Shown here in pieces: positions 27,124 through 35,710 of a stretch of 64,000 bases of DNA. Position 1 is the first letter of the stretch; each line of letters begins with the position of its first letter. Below the pieces are notes generated by a model, which saw nothing but the letters and a program-made list of their open reading frames with translations, had not been told where the DNA came from and did no database searches. The position numbers were made by a program, and so were the translations under genes. This DNA comes from Ferrimonas futtsuensis DSM 18154 (GTDB lineage Bacteria; Pseudomonadota; Gammaproteobacteria; Enterobacterales; Shewanellaceae): contig NZ_AUGL01000002.1 of NCBI RefSeq assembly GCF_000422645.1, positions 310,001 through 374,000 on the forward strand. Direction: 5' to 3'.

Positions 27124-27608
27124 TGGGAGCCTCCACTGCGTTGGTTGATCAGATTCTCCAGGGTGGCCCGGGTGGTTTCGGCGTCCTTGGGGCGAAAGCC
27201 CACGTGGGTCTGGATGATGATGCCGTCCTGAATCAGATAGCTGCTGGGCATGCCACCAACGCCATAGGCGTCTGCCAGGGAAAATTCGGGATCATAGACG
27301 ATGGGGAAATCGGCAGGAAACTGCTCCAGAAACTTGGCGGCGTCTGCCTTGTCCACGTCCAGGTTAATGGCCACCACCGTCACCCCTTTAGGGCCAAAAT
27401 CTTTGAGCAACTGGTTCATAAAGGGAAAGGAGCGTCGGCAAGGGCCACACCAGGATGCCCAGAAATCCACATAGACCGGACCCTGCTGACTCAGCTCCAC
27501 CATGGAGCGGCTCTGACCCGCCACCTCGATAAGAAAATCCGGTGCTGGGCGGGCAGAAAGCGGCGCGCCGGGCAACAGCAGCAATAGGGTGAGGAGAAGG
27601 GTGCGCAT
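27120..27608 (-). CDS. TlpA-like periplasmic thiol-disulfide reductase
   Basis: A 162-residue thioredoxin-fold protein with a signal peptide (residues 1-19) and the active-site motif WASWCGPCRR (Cys54, Cys57). It is the first gene of the TlpA-DUF4266-DUF3570-ApbE operon. It should reduce or oxidise cysteines in the periplasm, perhaps those of the DUF4266 partner. ATG 27608 has AAGGA six bases upstream, and that ribosome site borders the terminal repeat of a MITE-like element (27619-27804), so the operon leader passes through the element. Confidence 0.9.
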   Translation of the reverse strand: MRTLLLTLLLLLPGAPLSARPAPDFLIEVAGQSRSMVELSQQGPVYVDFWASWCGPCRRSFPFMNQLLKDFGPKGVTVVAINLDVDKADAAKFLEQFPADFPIVYDPEFSLADAYGVGGMPSSYLIQDGIIIQTHVGFRPKDAETTRATLENLINQRSGGSQ

Positions 27609-27618
27609 CGTCTGTCCT

Positions 27619-27804
27619 TAGGGCGTGTTAACCTTTGTTGAGTGTTGTTTCGCCAGCACCTGGCCGTTGAGGCATCGAGGTGTCGGCAGTTTGCTCCATA
27701 TCAATTGGTGCCTTGGTTGAGCAGAGCGCCCTTCGGGGCCGGGCTGACAACAATCCCTCATTGTCCTCGGCCAAACTCTTTAGACCCAAGAGAAACACGC
27801 CCTA
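27619..27804. mobile_element. MITE-like element, copy B
   Basis: A 186-base element with terminal inverted repeats TAGGGCGTGTTAACC (left) and AAACACGCCCTA (right), the 11-base ends being perfect complements. It shows block-wise identity with copy A at 22992-23239. It encodes nothing and ends only ten bases from the tlpA start codon, so it forms the upstream region of the flavinylation operon. The remaining 147 bases to the rhodanese gene hold no further gene. Confidence 0.82.
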
Positions 27805-27951
27805 ATCACCGCAGCCTGATTCCATCATGGCACATTTGTACGGCGGGTAAAGAGGAAAAACGGGCCAGGCTCGAGTGAAGCAGAGGGAAGTGTCTATACT
27901 GAAACATCAGGATAAACAGTCACCTTGACAAAAATCGCAGGGAGCGAGTCT

Positions 27952-28812
27952 ATGGTCTGGTATCGATCTCCTCATCGGCTGCTGGTCAGCCTGCCTCTGG
28001 TATGGGCCGCTTTTTCTGTGGAAGCGGCCAGTGCACTGGCCCCTGAAACCCTGTCACTCTGGTTGCATCAGGGGACGCCTGTTCAATTGCTTGATGCCCG
28101 GCCCCATCAGGCCTACCTCCAGGGGCATCGCCAAAGGGCCATCAGCTTCGACGTTGAGGATACGTACCGGCAGGATCAGGGGGTCTGGCTGGCCAAGTCC
28201 ATATCCGCCATGACGCAGGAGATCCGCCGACGAGGACTGGCTCTGGGGCAAACCATAGTGGTGTATGACGACGGTTTATTGATGGATGCGGCCAGACTGG
28301 CCTGGGTACTGGAGCTCTACGGTTTAAACCAGGTCCACATACTGGTGGACGACATGGAGAGCACCGAACTCAGCAAAGAGGTGGTGACCCCGAGGTCATC
28401 GAGTTATGTCCCTGCCCTGAATCCGGATGTGTTGATCAATGCCAGAATGACCCTGCTGGCGGGGCACAACCCCGGTTTTGGTGTTGTCGACATACGGGGT
28501 GAGGACCATTTTCTGGGCAAGGCCTCCGAAACCCACAAATTTGGTCATATTCCCGGGGCCATCAACATTCCCATGGACAAATTCTTCTACCCGGATGATG
28601 AGCAGCAGTTGCGCCTGCGAAGCTGGGAAGAGCTGATGGCGCTGTTTCAGGGACTGGATCCCAGCAAGCGTTACATCACTTACTGCTACAAGGGTAAGGC
28701 ATCCACCCTCGGGTATTTCCTGATGCAGCAGTCCGGCCTTCGGGTGACCCATTATGACGGCTCCTGGCTGGACTGGTCCCAGCGGGATCTTCCGGTGGAG
28801 AGACCCGAATGA
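27952..28812 (+). CDS. Periplasmic two-domain sulfurtransferase (rhodanese)
   Basis: A 286-residue tandem rhodanese with a signal peptide ending near VEA. ATG 27952 is preferred because AGGGAG lies about eight bases upstream; a TTG at 27925 is the alternative. The first domain has lost its cysteine (VVYDDG, Asp106 at that place). The second carries Cys245 in the loop CYKGKAS, so it should form a persulfide. It probably moves sulfane sulfur from thiosulfate or a related donor in the periplasm. It overlaps the following sensor kinase gene by four bases (ATGA), so the two are co-expressed. Confidence 0.88.
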   Translation: MVWYRSPHRLLVSLPLVWAAFSVEAASALAPETLSLWLHQGTPVQLLDARPHQAYLQGHRQRAISFDVEDTYRQDQGVWLAKSISAMTQEIRRRGLALGQTIVVYDDGLLMDAARLAWVLELYGLNQVHILVDDMESTELSKEVVTPRSSSYVPALNPDVLINARMTLLAGHNPGFGVVDIRGEDHFLGKASETHKFGHIPGAINIPMDKFFYPDDEQQLRLRSWEELMALFQGLDPSKRYITYCYKGKASTLGYFLMQQSGLRVTHYDGSWLDWSQRDLPVERPE

Positions 28813-30665
28813 ATCAGCAGTCCCTGACCCAGAGACTCAACCTGGCCATCTTCGCGGTGATGGCGCTGTTGGCCTTTGTCATCAGTGCCTGGAGCTACAA
28901 GGTGGACCTGCAAACCATGAGAGCCCAATACACCGGAGTTGCCGGCAGTCTTGCGCCAACCATGATTGAGCTGGTGGTGCTGGATCAGCCTGAGACGGTC
29001 ACCGAATTCAATCGTCAGCTGCGTAATTTTCCTCAGCTTAGAGGGCTAACCCTCATGACCCTGCAGGGGGAGGTGCGCTATGAGTATCGGCGACAGGACG
29101 CGGCGTCGGCTTGCCCTGGGGAGTTTCCCTGGCTGGCTCCCCTGGTGGATGGTTGCATGGTGATTCATCAGAAGTTGGAGTTTGAATCGGCCCAGTGGCT
29201 GGATTACGCCATGGAGGTCGATACCCGAGAGCTGCAGGCACAGATATTCCAGCAGGCGCTGATGGTGGTGATGGGAACATTGTTCTGCTTTGGGCTTATC
29301 TACCGCAGCATTCGTCGTTGGGTGAAAAAACCGGTGGATGAGCTGGTGGCCGGACTGCCGCTGATGGGCACAGGCCAGGTGAACTTCCCCTATGCGGGGG
29401 TGCATCGCAGTGAGCTGGCGATGCTGGCGCGGACTCTGGAGCAGAGTGACCGACAGCTTTTCGAGCGTCAGCAGCAGGCCACCGAGCTTAACAGTCGCCT
29501 GGAAGCGTCTCTGGAGGCCAAGAGTGATTTTCTGGCCAACGCCAGCCACGAGATACGCACCCCGCTGAATGCGGTCACCGGTTTCATCGAGTGTCTGGAG
29601 GCCCAGCGGACCAGGCTGACCCCTGAGGGGCAGGAGCAGTTGCAGCTGCTTCAGGGGGCTTCTCAGAGTCTCTTGCACATCGTGAACGACGTGCTGGATT
29701 TCTCTCGCCTGGAAGCGGGTGAATTGACGCTGGATCCCTTGCCGGGTTGTCCTTCCGACTTCCTGCAGCGGGTTCACGCCCACTACCAGGGGATGGCCAG
29801 GTTGCACAAAGTGGAGTTTGGCCTGTGCCTGGACCCCGACCTACCGGCCATGCTGGTGATGGATGAGGGACGGTTGGAGCAGATCCTGGGGAACCTCCTC
29901 ACCAACGCCATCAAGTACTCCCCCGGCGGCCAGGTTGAATTGAAGGCCAAAGTCCAATCTCTGGGGGAGTGCCAGTGTCGGTTGGCGATCTCTGTAGAGG
30001 ACACCGGCATCGGCATTGAGGCTCAGAAGCTGGCTGGAATTTTTGACGCTTACACTCAGGCGGATGGCTCGGTGACGCGGCGATTTGGCGGCACAGGTTT
30101 GGGGCTGGCCATCTGCAAACGTCTGTCGCTGTTGATGCAGGCACAGCTTGACGTGGAGTCCCGGCCAGATCAGGGCAGCCGTTTTACACTGGTGATATCT
30201 TTGCCCTTGAGCCAGCCAGACTTCAACAGCCAGGCCGAAGGCGATGCCGAGCGGGTTGAGTGCCCTCTGCAGGGAGCCAAAGTGTTGCTGGCGGAGGACA
30301 ACATCAGTAACCAGAAACTGATGCAGATTATGCTGAAGAAGCTGGGGTGCGAGGCGCTGACGCTGGCCTCCAACGGCCAGCAGGCGGTGGAGGCCTGTCA
30401 GAGGGAGAGCTTCGACCTGGTGTTGATGGACTGTCAGATGCCGGTGATGGACGGTTATCGCGCTACCCGTCAGATTCGCCTGGGGCCCTCGGCAGACACC
30501 TTGATTCTGGCGCTGACCGCCAACGCGACCGAGGAGGACCGACAGCGTTGCCTGGACAGTGGCATGGACGATTTTCTGACCAAACCTGTGACTCTGGCAT
30601 CGCTAGGGGCGGGGATTGCCGCCGCCCGGCTGCGTCACGGACATTCAGCCACACGCCTCTCCTAA
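28809..30665 (+). CDS. Hybrid sensor histidine kinase with receiver domain
   Basis: A 618-residue inner-membrane kinase. TM1 (about 11-29) and TM2 (about 148-166) bracket a periplasmic sensor of some 115 residues that contains two cysteines, Cys102 and Cys116. After a linker come the HisKA domain with His247 (SHEIRTPLN), the ATPase with NAIKYS, DTGIGI and GLGLAI, and a C-terminal receiver with phospho-acceptor Asp541 (LVLMDCQMPVMDG). No DNA-binding output is attached and no separate regulator or Hpt gene lies nearby. Coupling to a periplasmic rhodanese suggests that it senses sulfur or thiol state; that is inference. Confidence 0.92.
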   Translation: MNQQSLTQRLNLAIFAVMALLAFVISAWSYKVDLQTMRAQYTGVAGSLAPTMIELVVLDQPETVTEFNRQLRNFPQLRGLTLMTLQGEVRYEYRRQDAASACPGEFPWLAPLVDGCMVIHQKLEFESAQWLDYAMEVDTRELQAQIFQQALMVVMGTLFCFGLIYRSIRRWVKKPVDELVAGLPLMGTGQVNFPYAGVHRSELAMLARTLEQSDRQLFERQQQATELNSRLEASLEAKSDFLANASHEIRTPLNAVTGFIECLEAQRTRLTPEGQEQLQLLQGASQSLLHIVNDVLDFSRLEAGELTLDPLPGCPSDFLQRVHAHYQGMARLHKVEFGLCLDPDLPAMLVMDEGRLEQILGNLLTNAIKYSPGGQVELKAKVQSLGECQCRLAISVEDTGIGIEAQKLAGIFDAYTQADGSVTRRFGGTGLGLAICKRLSLLMQAQLDVESRPDQGSRFTLVISLPLSQPDFNSQAEGDAERVECPLQGAKVLLAEDNISNQKLMQIMLKKLGCEALTLASNGQQAVEACQRESFDLVLMDCQMPVMDGYRATRQIRLGPSADTLILALTANATEEDRQRCLDSGMDDFLTKPVTLASLGAGIAAARLRHGHSATRLS

Positions 30666-30832
30666 CCGCTGCAACTGGTTCAGTGCCTTTCGGAAAATTC
30701 ATTTGAGATGCCCGGGTTTCCTAGACCTTCCGCCACTGGTCAGGGGGGGCAGGGTCGGGGTATTATGGGTCGGATTTCACAACCACACAGGCATAGTGAG
30801 AAGAGGCTGGAAGCCTCCGTGGAGAAAAATAA

Positions 30833-32359
30833 ATGGCCGTGATCAGTAAAGAGGACTTCATCAGCTCAGTGGCTGATGCCCTACAGTACATCTCTTATTA
30901 CCATCCTAAAGATTTCGTCGACGCAATGAACGCTGCTTATGAGCGGGAAGCCAATCCGGCAGCCAAGGACGCCATTGCCCAGATTCTGATCAACTCCCGC
31001 ATGTCCGCCGAGGGGCATCGCCCCCTGTGTCAGGACACCGGGATCGTGACCTGCTTCGTCAAGATCGGCATGCAGGTTCAGTGGGACTCTGACCAGACGG
31101 TTCAGGAGATGGTGGACGAGGGCGTACGCCGCGCCTACAACGATCAAAGCAACCCGCTGCGAGCCTCCATCGTGGCCGACCCCGCCGGGGCCCGAAAGAA
31201 CACCAGAGACAACGCCCCCGCCGTGGTGCACATCGATATGGTGGCCGGTGACCAGGTCGAGGTGTTCCTGGCTGCCAAGGGCGGTGGCTCGGAAAACAAA
31301 TCCAAGATGGTGATGCTCAACCCCTCCGACGACATTGCCGCCTGGGTCGAGAAGACCCTGCCCACCATGGGTGCCGGCTGGTGTCCTCCTGGGGTGCTGG
31401 GCATCGGCATCGGCGGCACCGCCGAGAAAGCGGCGGTGATGGCCAAAGAGTCTCTGATGGGGCACATCGACATTCACGAGCTCAAGGCGCGCGGTGCCGA
31501 GACCACCGAAGAGAAGTTGCGCCTGGAGATTTTCGAGCGTGCCAACAAGCTGGGCATCGGTGCCCAGGGTCTGGGCGGCCTCACCACAGTGCTGGACGTC
31601 AAGATCAACAGCGCACCGACCCACGCGGCTTCCAAGCCTGTGGTGATGATCCCCAACTGTGCGGCCACCCGTCACGTTCATTTCACCCTGGACGGCACCG
31701 GCGCCGCCCAGTTGCCAACCCCCAAGCTGGAGGATTGGCCGGAGGTGACCTGGGAGGTGGGGGACAATGTCAAGCGGGTGGATCTCAACACCATCACCAA
31801 GGAGGAGACCACCAGCTGGAAGGCGGGTGATACCCTGCTGCTCAATGGTAAGATCCTCACCGGCCGGGATGCGGCCCACAAACGCATCAAAGATCTGCTG
31901 GACTCCGGTGAAGGTTTGCCCGAAGGGGTGGACTTCCGTGGTCGCTTCATCTACTACGTCGGTCCGGTCGACGCCGTGGGCGACGAGGTGGTGGGCCCCG
32001 CCGGCCCGACGACCGCCACTCGCATGGACAAATTCACCGACATGATGCTGGAAAAAACCGGTCTGATGGGGATGATCGGCAAGGCCGAACGTGGCCCCGC
32101 CACCGTCGACAGCATCGCCAACCACAAGGCCACCTACCTGATGGCCGTGGGGGGAGCCGCCTACCTGGTGGCCAAGGCGATTAAGCAGGCTCGTGTGGTG
32201 GCCTTCGAGGAACTGGGCATGGAAGCGATCTACGAGTTCGATGTGGAAGATATGCCGGTGACCGTTGCGGTGGATTCCACCGGCAGCAACGTGCACCAGA
32301 GTGGCCCAGCCATCTGGCAGGCCAAGATTGAGGAGCTCGATGCCGAGCTCAGCAAATAA
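30833..32359 (+). CDS. Fumarate hydratase class I (iron-sulfur)
   Basis: A 508-residue single-chain class I fumarase: an N-terminal alpha domain with Cys66 in RPLCQDTGI, the WCPPGVLGIGIGG segment, the MIPNCAATRHV segment, and the C-terminal beta domain (DAAHKRIKDLL, GPTTATRMDKF). The cysteines hold an oxygen-sensitive [4Fe-4S] cluster. It interconverts fumarate and malate in the citric acid cycle and in anaerobic fumarate metabolism. The start ATG 30833 has GGAGA upstream. It stands alone, with a long hairpin before the next gene. Confidence 0.95.
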   Translation: MAVISKEDFISSVADALQYISYYHPKDFVDAMNAAYEREANPAAKDAIAQILINSRMSAEGHRPLCQDTGIVTCFVKIGMQVQWDSDQTVQEMVDEGVRRAYNDQSNPLRASIVADPAGARKNTRDNAPAVVHIDMVAGDQVEVFLAAKGGGSENKSKMVMLNPSDDIAAWVEKTLPTMGAGWCPPGVLGIGIGGTAEKAAVMAKESLMGHIDIHELKARGAETTEEKLRLEIFERANKLGIGAQGLGGLTTVLDVKINSAPTHAASKPVVMIPNCAATRHVHFTLDGTGAAQLPTPKLEDWPEVTWEVGDNVKRVDLNTITKEETTSWKAGDTLLLNGKILTGRDAAHKRIKDLLDSGEGLPEGVDFRGRFIYYVGPVDAVGDEVVGPAGPTTATRMDKFTDMMLEKTGLMGMIGKAERGPATVDSIANHKATYLMAVGGAAYLVAKAIKQARVVAFEELGMEAIYEFDVEDMPVTVAVDSTGSNVHQSGPAIWQAKIEELDAELSK

Positions 32360-32365
32360 CAACAC

Positions 32366-32416
32366 AGGCGGCCACTGGGGCGCCATAAAGACCTTGGCGG
32401 CCAGTGGCCGCCTTTC
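32366..32416 (+). terminator. Long hairpin after fumarate hydratase
   Basis: Perfect 13-base arms (32366-32378 and 32401-32413, reading aggcggccactgg and its complement) surround a 22-base loop and are followed by TTT. It is a likely partial terminator between fumarase and the S9 peptidase, only 22 bases before the peptidase start. Confidence 0.6.
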
Positions 32417-32437
32417 GCATTCAAGGGAATAGCAACG

Positions 32438-34534
32438 ATGAAACACAGCCTACTGCTGGGCGCCGCCCTGACGCTCAGTGCGTCAGCCATCGCCAAGCCG
32501 GTGACTGCACCTTTCGACGTGAACCAGCTCAACACCCTGAGCAAGCTGCACTCTACCGTGGTTCTGCCCGGTGGCGATGCGGTGGTTTATGGGGTGAAGA
32601 AGAAGACCGACAAGGGTTACCGCTCCGATCTCTATCTGCAGAAGCTGGGCGGCGAAGCCCGTCAGCTGACCAACCACAAGAGCACCGAGCACAATCTGGT
32701 GGCCTCCAAAGACGGCAAGACCCTCTACTTCCTCAGCGGTCGCAGCGGTTCCAGCCAGATCTGGGCGCTCCCCTTAGACGGTGGTGAAGCGATTCAGGTC
32801 TCCGATCTGCCTCTGGGCATCGACGGTTTCAAATTGTCCAACGACAACGGCCAGGTGGTGATGCAGCTGCGGGTCAATGTTGACTGCGACACCCTCCAGT
32901 GCAGCGCCGACAAGCAGAAAGCCAAGAAAGAGAACAAGCAGAAAGGCCGTCACTACGACCAGTTGATGGTGCGTCACTGGGACACCTGGAATGACGGTCT
33001 GCGCAACCACCTGTTTGTGGCCAAACTGGAGGGGCACACCCTCTCCAAGCCTGTGGATGTGACCGCCGGCCTGGATACCGAGGTGCCGTCTCTGCCCTTC
33101 TCTGGCATGGAGGAGGTGGCCTTCACACCGGATGGCAAGCATGTGGTCTACAGTGCCAAGGCGCCCAGCCGCGACCAGGCCTGGCAGACCAACTACGACC
33201 TGTGGCAGGTGCCGGTCACCGGCGGTGATGCCGTTAACCTGACCGCCGACAACCTGGCCTGGGACAGCCATCCGGTCTTCTCCGACGATGGTCGCTACAT
33301 GGCCTACGCGGCGATGAAACGCCCCGGCTTCGAGGCGGGTCGTTTCGCCGTGATGCTCAAGGACCTGCAGTCCGGCGAAACCCGTGAGGTGGCGCCCCTG
33401 TGGGACCGCAGTGCCCGCGGCATCGCCTTTGCGGAAGAGAGCCATACCCTGTACGTGAGCGCCCAGGACCTGGGTCAGGTGGCCATCTACGCCATGGATG
33501 TGCGCTTCGGTGATAAGCGCACCCTGGTGGCCGAGGGCAGTAACGCCATGGTGAAGGTGACCAATGGCAAACTGTTCTACACCCATAACGACCTGTCCGG
33601 CCCCAATGACCTCTATGTGATGGGCCTGGATGGCAGCGGCAAACAGCGCCTGACCGATCTCAACAAGGATCTGCTCAACAAGCAGGGCCTGGGTGAGTTC
33701 CAGCAGTTCTCCTTCAAGGGCTGGAACAACGAGACCGTTTACGGCTACTGGATCAAACCGGCAGGCTTTGAGCAGGGCAAACAATACCCGGTGGCCTTCC
33801 TGGTGCACGGTGGTCCTCAGGGCAGCTTCGGCAACCGCTGGCATGGCCGCTGGAACGCCCAGCTGTGGGCCGCCGCCGGCTTCGGTGTGGTGATGATCGA
33901 CTTCCACGGCTCCACCGGCTATGGCCAGGGGTTCACCGACTCCATCTCCCTGGACTGGGGCGGCAAGCCTCTGGTTGATCTGCAGAAGGGCCTGGCCGCG
34001 GTGGGCCAGCAGCAGCCCTGGCTGGACACCAACAACGCCTGTGCCGCAGGTGGCTCCTACGGCGGTTACATGATGAACTGGATTGCCGGCAACTGGAGCG
34101 ACGGCTTCAAGTGTCTGGTGAACCATGCCGGTCTGTTCGACATGCGCAGTTTCTACAACGTGACTGAGGAGCTGTGGTTCCCCGAGCACGAGTTTGGCGG
34201 CAGCTACTGGGAGGCCACCGAGACCTACGAGAAGTTCAATCCGGTGAACCACATCGACAAGTGGCAGACCCCCATGCTGGTGGTCCACGGTGCCAAGGAC
34301 TACCGCGTGCCTCTGGAGCAGGGACTGGCAGCCTTCACCGTACTGCAGCGTAAGGGCATCGATTCCGAACTGCTGGTGTTCGATGAAGAAAATCACTGGA
34401 TCATCAATCCGGATAATCTGGTGCAGTGGTACGACGTGGTACTGGGCTGGATGAAGCGTCACACCGGCCAGGAGCAGGCCGTCGACATCAACGAAGCCCT
34501 GCGTCAGGAGATGCTGAGCAGTCAGGCGGAGTGA
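32438..34534 (+). CDS. S9 family prolyl-oligopeptidase-like serine peptidase
   Basis: A 698-residue secreted peptidase. A signal peptide (residues 1-20) precedes a beta-propeller (about 25-430) with repeated blade motifs such as FTPDGKHVVY and FSDDGRYMAY. The C-terminal alpha/beta hydrolase domain has Ser540 in GGSYGG, Asp621 in GAKDYRVP and His653 in ENHW. It resembles the dipeptidyl/acylaminoacyl peptidase branch. It probably breaks down peptides in the periplasm or outside the cell. It is a single gene followed by a terminator. Confidence 0.93.
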   Translation: MKHSLLLGAALTLSASAIAKPVTAPFDVNQLNTLSKLHSTVVLPGGDAVVYGVKKKTDKGYRSDLYLQKLGGEARQLTNHKSTEHNLVASKDGKTLYFLSGRSGSSQIWALPLDGGEAIQVSDLPLGIDGFKLSNDNGQVVMQLRVNVDCDTLQCSADKQKAKKENKQKGRHYDQLMVRHWDTWNDGLRNHLFVAKLEGHTLSKPVDVTAGLDTEVPSLPFSGMEEVAFTPDGKHVVYSAKAPSRDQAWQTNYDLWQVPVTGGDAVNLTADNLAWDSHPVFSDDGRYMAYAAMKRPGFEAGRFAVMLKDLQSGETREVAPLWDRSARGIAFAEESHTLYVSAQDLGQVAIYAMDVRFGDKRTLVAEGSNAMVKVTNGKLFYTHNDLSGPNDLYVMGLDGSGKQRLTDLNKDLLNKQGLGEFQQFSFKGWNNETVYGYWIKPAGFEQGKQYPVAFLVHGGPQGSFGNRWHGRWNAQLWAAAGFGVVMIDFHGSTGYGQGFTDSISLDWGGKPLVDLQKGLAAVGQQQPWLDTNNACAAGGSYGGYMMNWIAGNWSDGFKCLVNHAGLFDMRSFYNVTEELWFPEHEFGGSYWEATETYEKFNPVNHIDKWQTPMLVVHGAKDYRVPLEQGLAAFTVLQRKGIDSELLVFDEENHWIINPDNLVQWYDVVLGWMKRHTGQEQAVDINEALRQEMLSSQAE

Positions 34535-34552
34535 TCTGACCTGATCTCAATG

Positions 34553-34577
34553 AGGCCACCAACGGGTGGCCTTTTTT
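34553..34577 (+). terminator. Terminator after the S9 peptidase
   Basis: The stem aggccacc / gggtggcct with a three-base loop is followed by six T residues. Confidence 0.88.
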
Positions 34578-34647
34578 GATCCCGTGTTGCAGGGTTCAAG
34601 TCGGCAGGGATTTTGACTCGATATAAAACTTTTTATAAACAATGGGT

Positions 34648-34675
34648 TAAATCAAGATTACCTTTTGGTTGATAA
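34648..34675 (+). promoter_or_regulatory. Possible FliA (sigma-28) promoter of the flagellin gene
   Basis: TAAA (34648-34651), a 16-base spacer and GTTGATAA (34668-34675) resemble the sigma-28 pattern TAAA-N15-GCCGATAA, with one extra spacer base and two mismatches. The position, about 78 bases before the flagellin start, is right, but the match is modest. Confidence 0.35.
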
Positions 34676-34752
34676 ATTTCTTTAAGTTTTTCAAAGGATG
34701 GGGCGCCTATCTCTCAGTGACAGTACACAACGCATCTCACGGAGATAAACCA

Positions 34753-35583
34753 ATGCTTTCAGTACACACTAACTTCCCTTCACTGGTTGCCCAGAACTCT
34801 GTAGGCAGCAGCAACAACGCCCTGAACAGCGCCATGGAGCGTCTGTCCACCGGTCTGCGCATCAACTCCGCTTCCGATGACGCTGCCGGCCTGCAGATTG
34901 CCAATCGCCTGAACGCCAACGTAACCGGCATGAACACCGCCCAGCGCAACATCGGTGACGCCACCTCCATGCTGCAGACCGCCGACGGTGGCCTGGATGA
35001 GGTGAACAGCATCGCCATGCGTATGAAGGAGTTGGCGACCCAGGCAGCCAACGGCGTAAACTCCGCCGACGACATGGCCGCGTTGGATGCCGAGTTCCAG
35101 GAGCTGTCTGCGGAAGTGGATCGTATCGTCACCAAGACCGAGTTCGCAGGGAACACCCTGTTCGCCGGTGCCGGCCTCTCCAGCGCCGCCGGCGTGAAGT
35201 TCCAGATCGGTGCTGATGCCTCTGAAACTCTGTCTGTGTCCATCGATGTGGCTACCGACAAGATCGACAGCAGCCTGTTCACCGCCGACCTGACCTCTCA
35301 GGCCAACGCCTCCACCACCATGGGCGAAATCGACACCCTGATCGACAATGTGGGCAAGCACCGCGCCACTCTGGGTGCCAACATCAACCGCCTGGAGCAC
35401 ACCTCCAATAACCTGGCCAACGTGTCTCAAAACACCCAGGCCGCTGCCGGTCGTATCATGGACGCCGACTTCGCCACCGAGAGCGCGGCGATGACCAAGA
35501 ACCAGCTGCTGGTTCAGTCCGGCACCAACATCCTGGCCCGCGCCAACCAGAACACCAACCTGGTAATGGGTCTGCTGGGTTAA
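34753..35583 (+). CDS. Short flagellin, LafA (lateral) type
   Basis: A 276-residue flagellin. ATG 34753 with GGAG upstream gives the normal MLSVHTNFPSLVAQNS opening; the longer frame is not used. It has the conserved N-terminal D0/D1 helices (LSTGLRINSASDDAAGLQIANRL) and C-terminal domain (GANINRLEHTSNNLAN, GRIMDADFATESAAMTKNQ) with a very short central region. The sequence is closer to lateral-flagellum LafA than to polar FlaA. Only six lysines are present. There are no flagellar export or hook genes nearby; its partner in the window is the FliB methylase downstream. Confidence 0.92.
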   Translation: MLSVHTNFPSLVAQNSVGSSNNALNSAMERLSTGLRINSASDDAAGLQIANRLNANVTGMNTAQRNIGDATSMLQTADGGLDEVNSIAMRMKELATQAANGVNSADDMAALDAEFQELSAEVDRIVTKTEFAGNTLFAGAGLSSAAGVKFQIGADASETLSVSIDVATDKIDSSLFTADLTSQANASTTMGEIDTLIDNVGKHRATLGANINRLEHTSNNLANVSQNTQAAAGRIMDADFATESAAMTKNQLLVQSGTNILARANQNTNLVMGLLG

Positions 35584-35600
35584 GCACCCCAACCGTATCG

Positions 35601-35627
35601 AAGCCGGGCCTGAGCCCGGCTTTTTTT
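35601..35627 (+). terminator. Terminator after flagellin
   Basis: The hairpin aagccggg / cccggctt is followed by seven T residues, between flagellin and fliB. Confidence 0.88.
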
Positions 35628-35710
35628 GTGTCTGCGAGCCAGGGCGGTCGCCTGGCGTGAAACTTGCGTTAAGCCAGTCATCGATTCCAACTTACCTCAG
35701 AGGTGCCTTT

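Noticed and set aside
30881-34462. Long minus-strand frames opposite fumarate hydratase and the S9 peptidase
   Set aside because: Both mirror well-supported genes and are His/Gly/Val-rich without recognisable domains.
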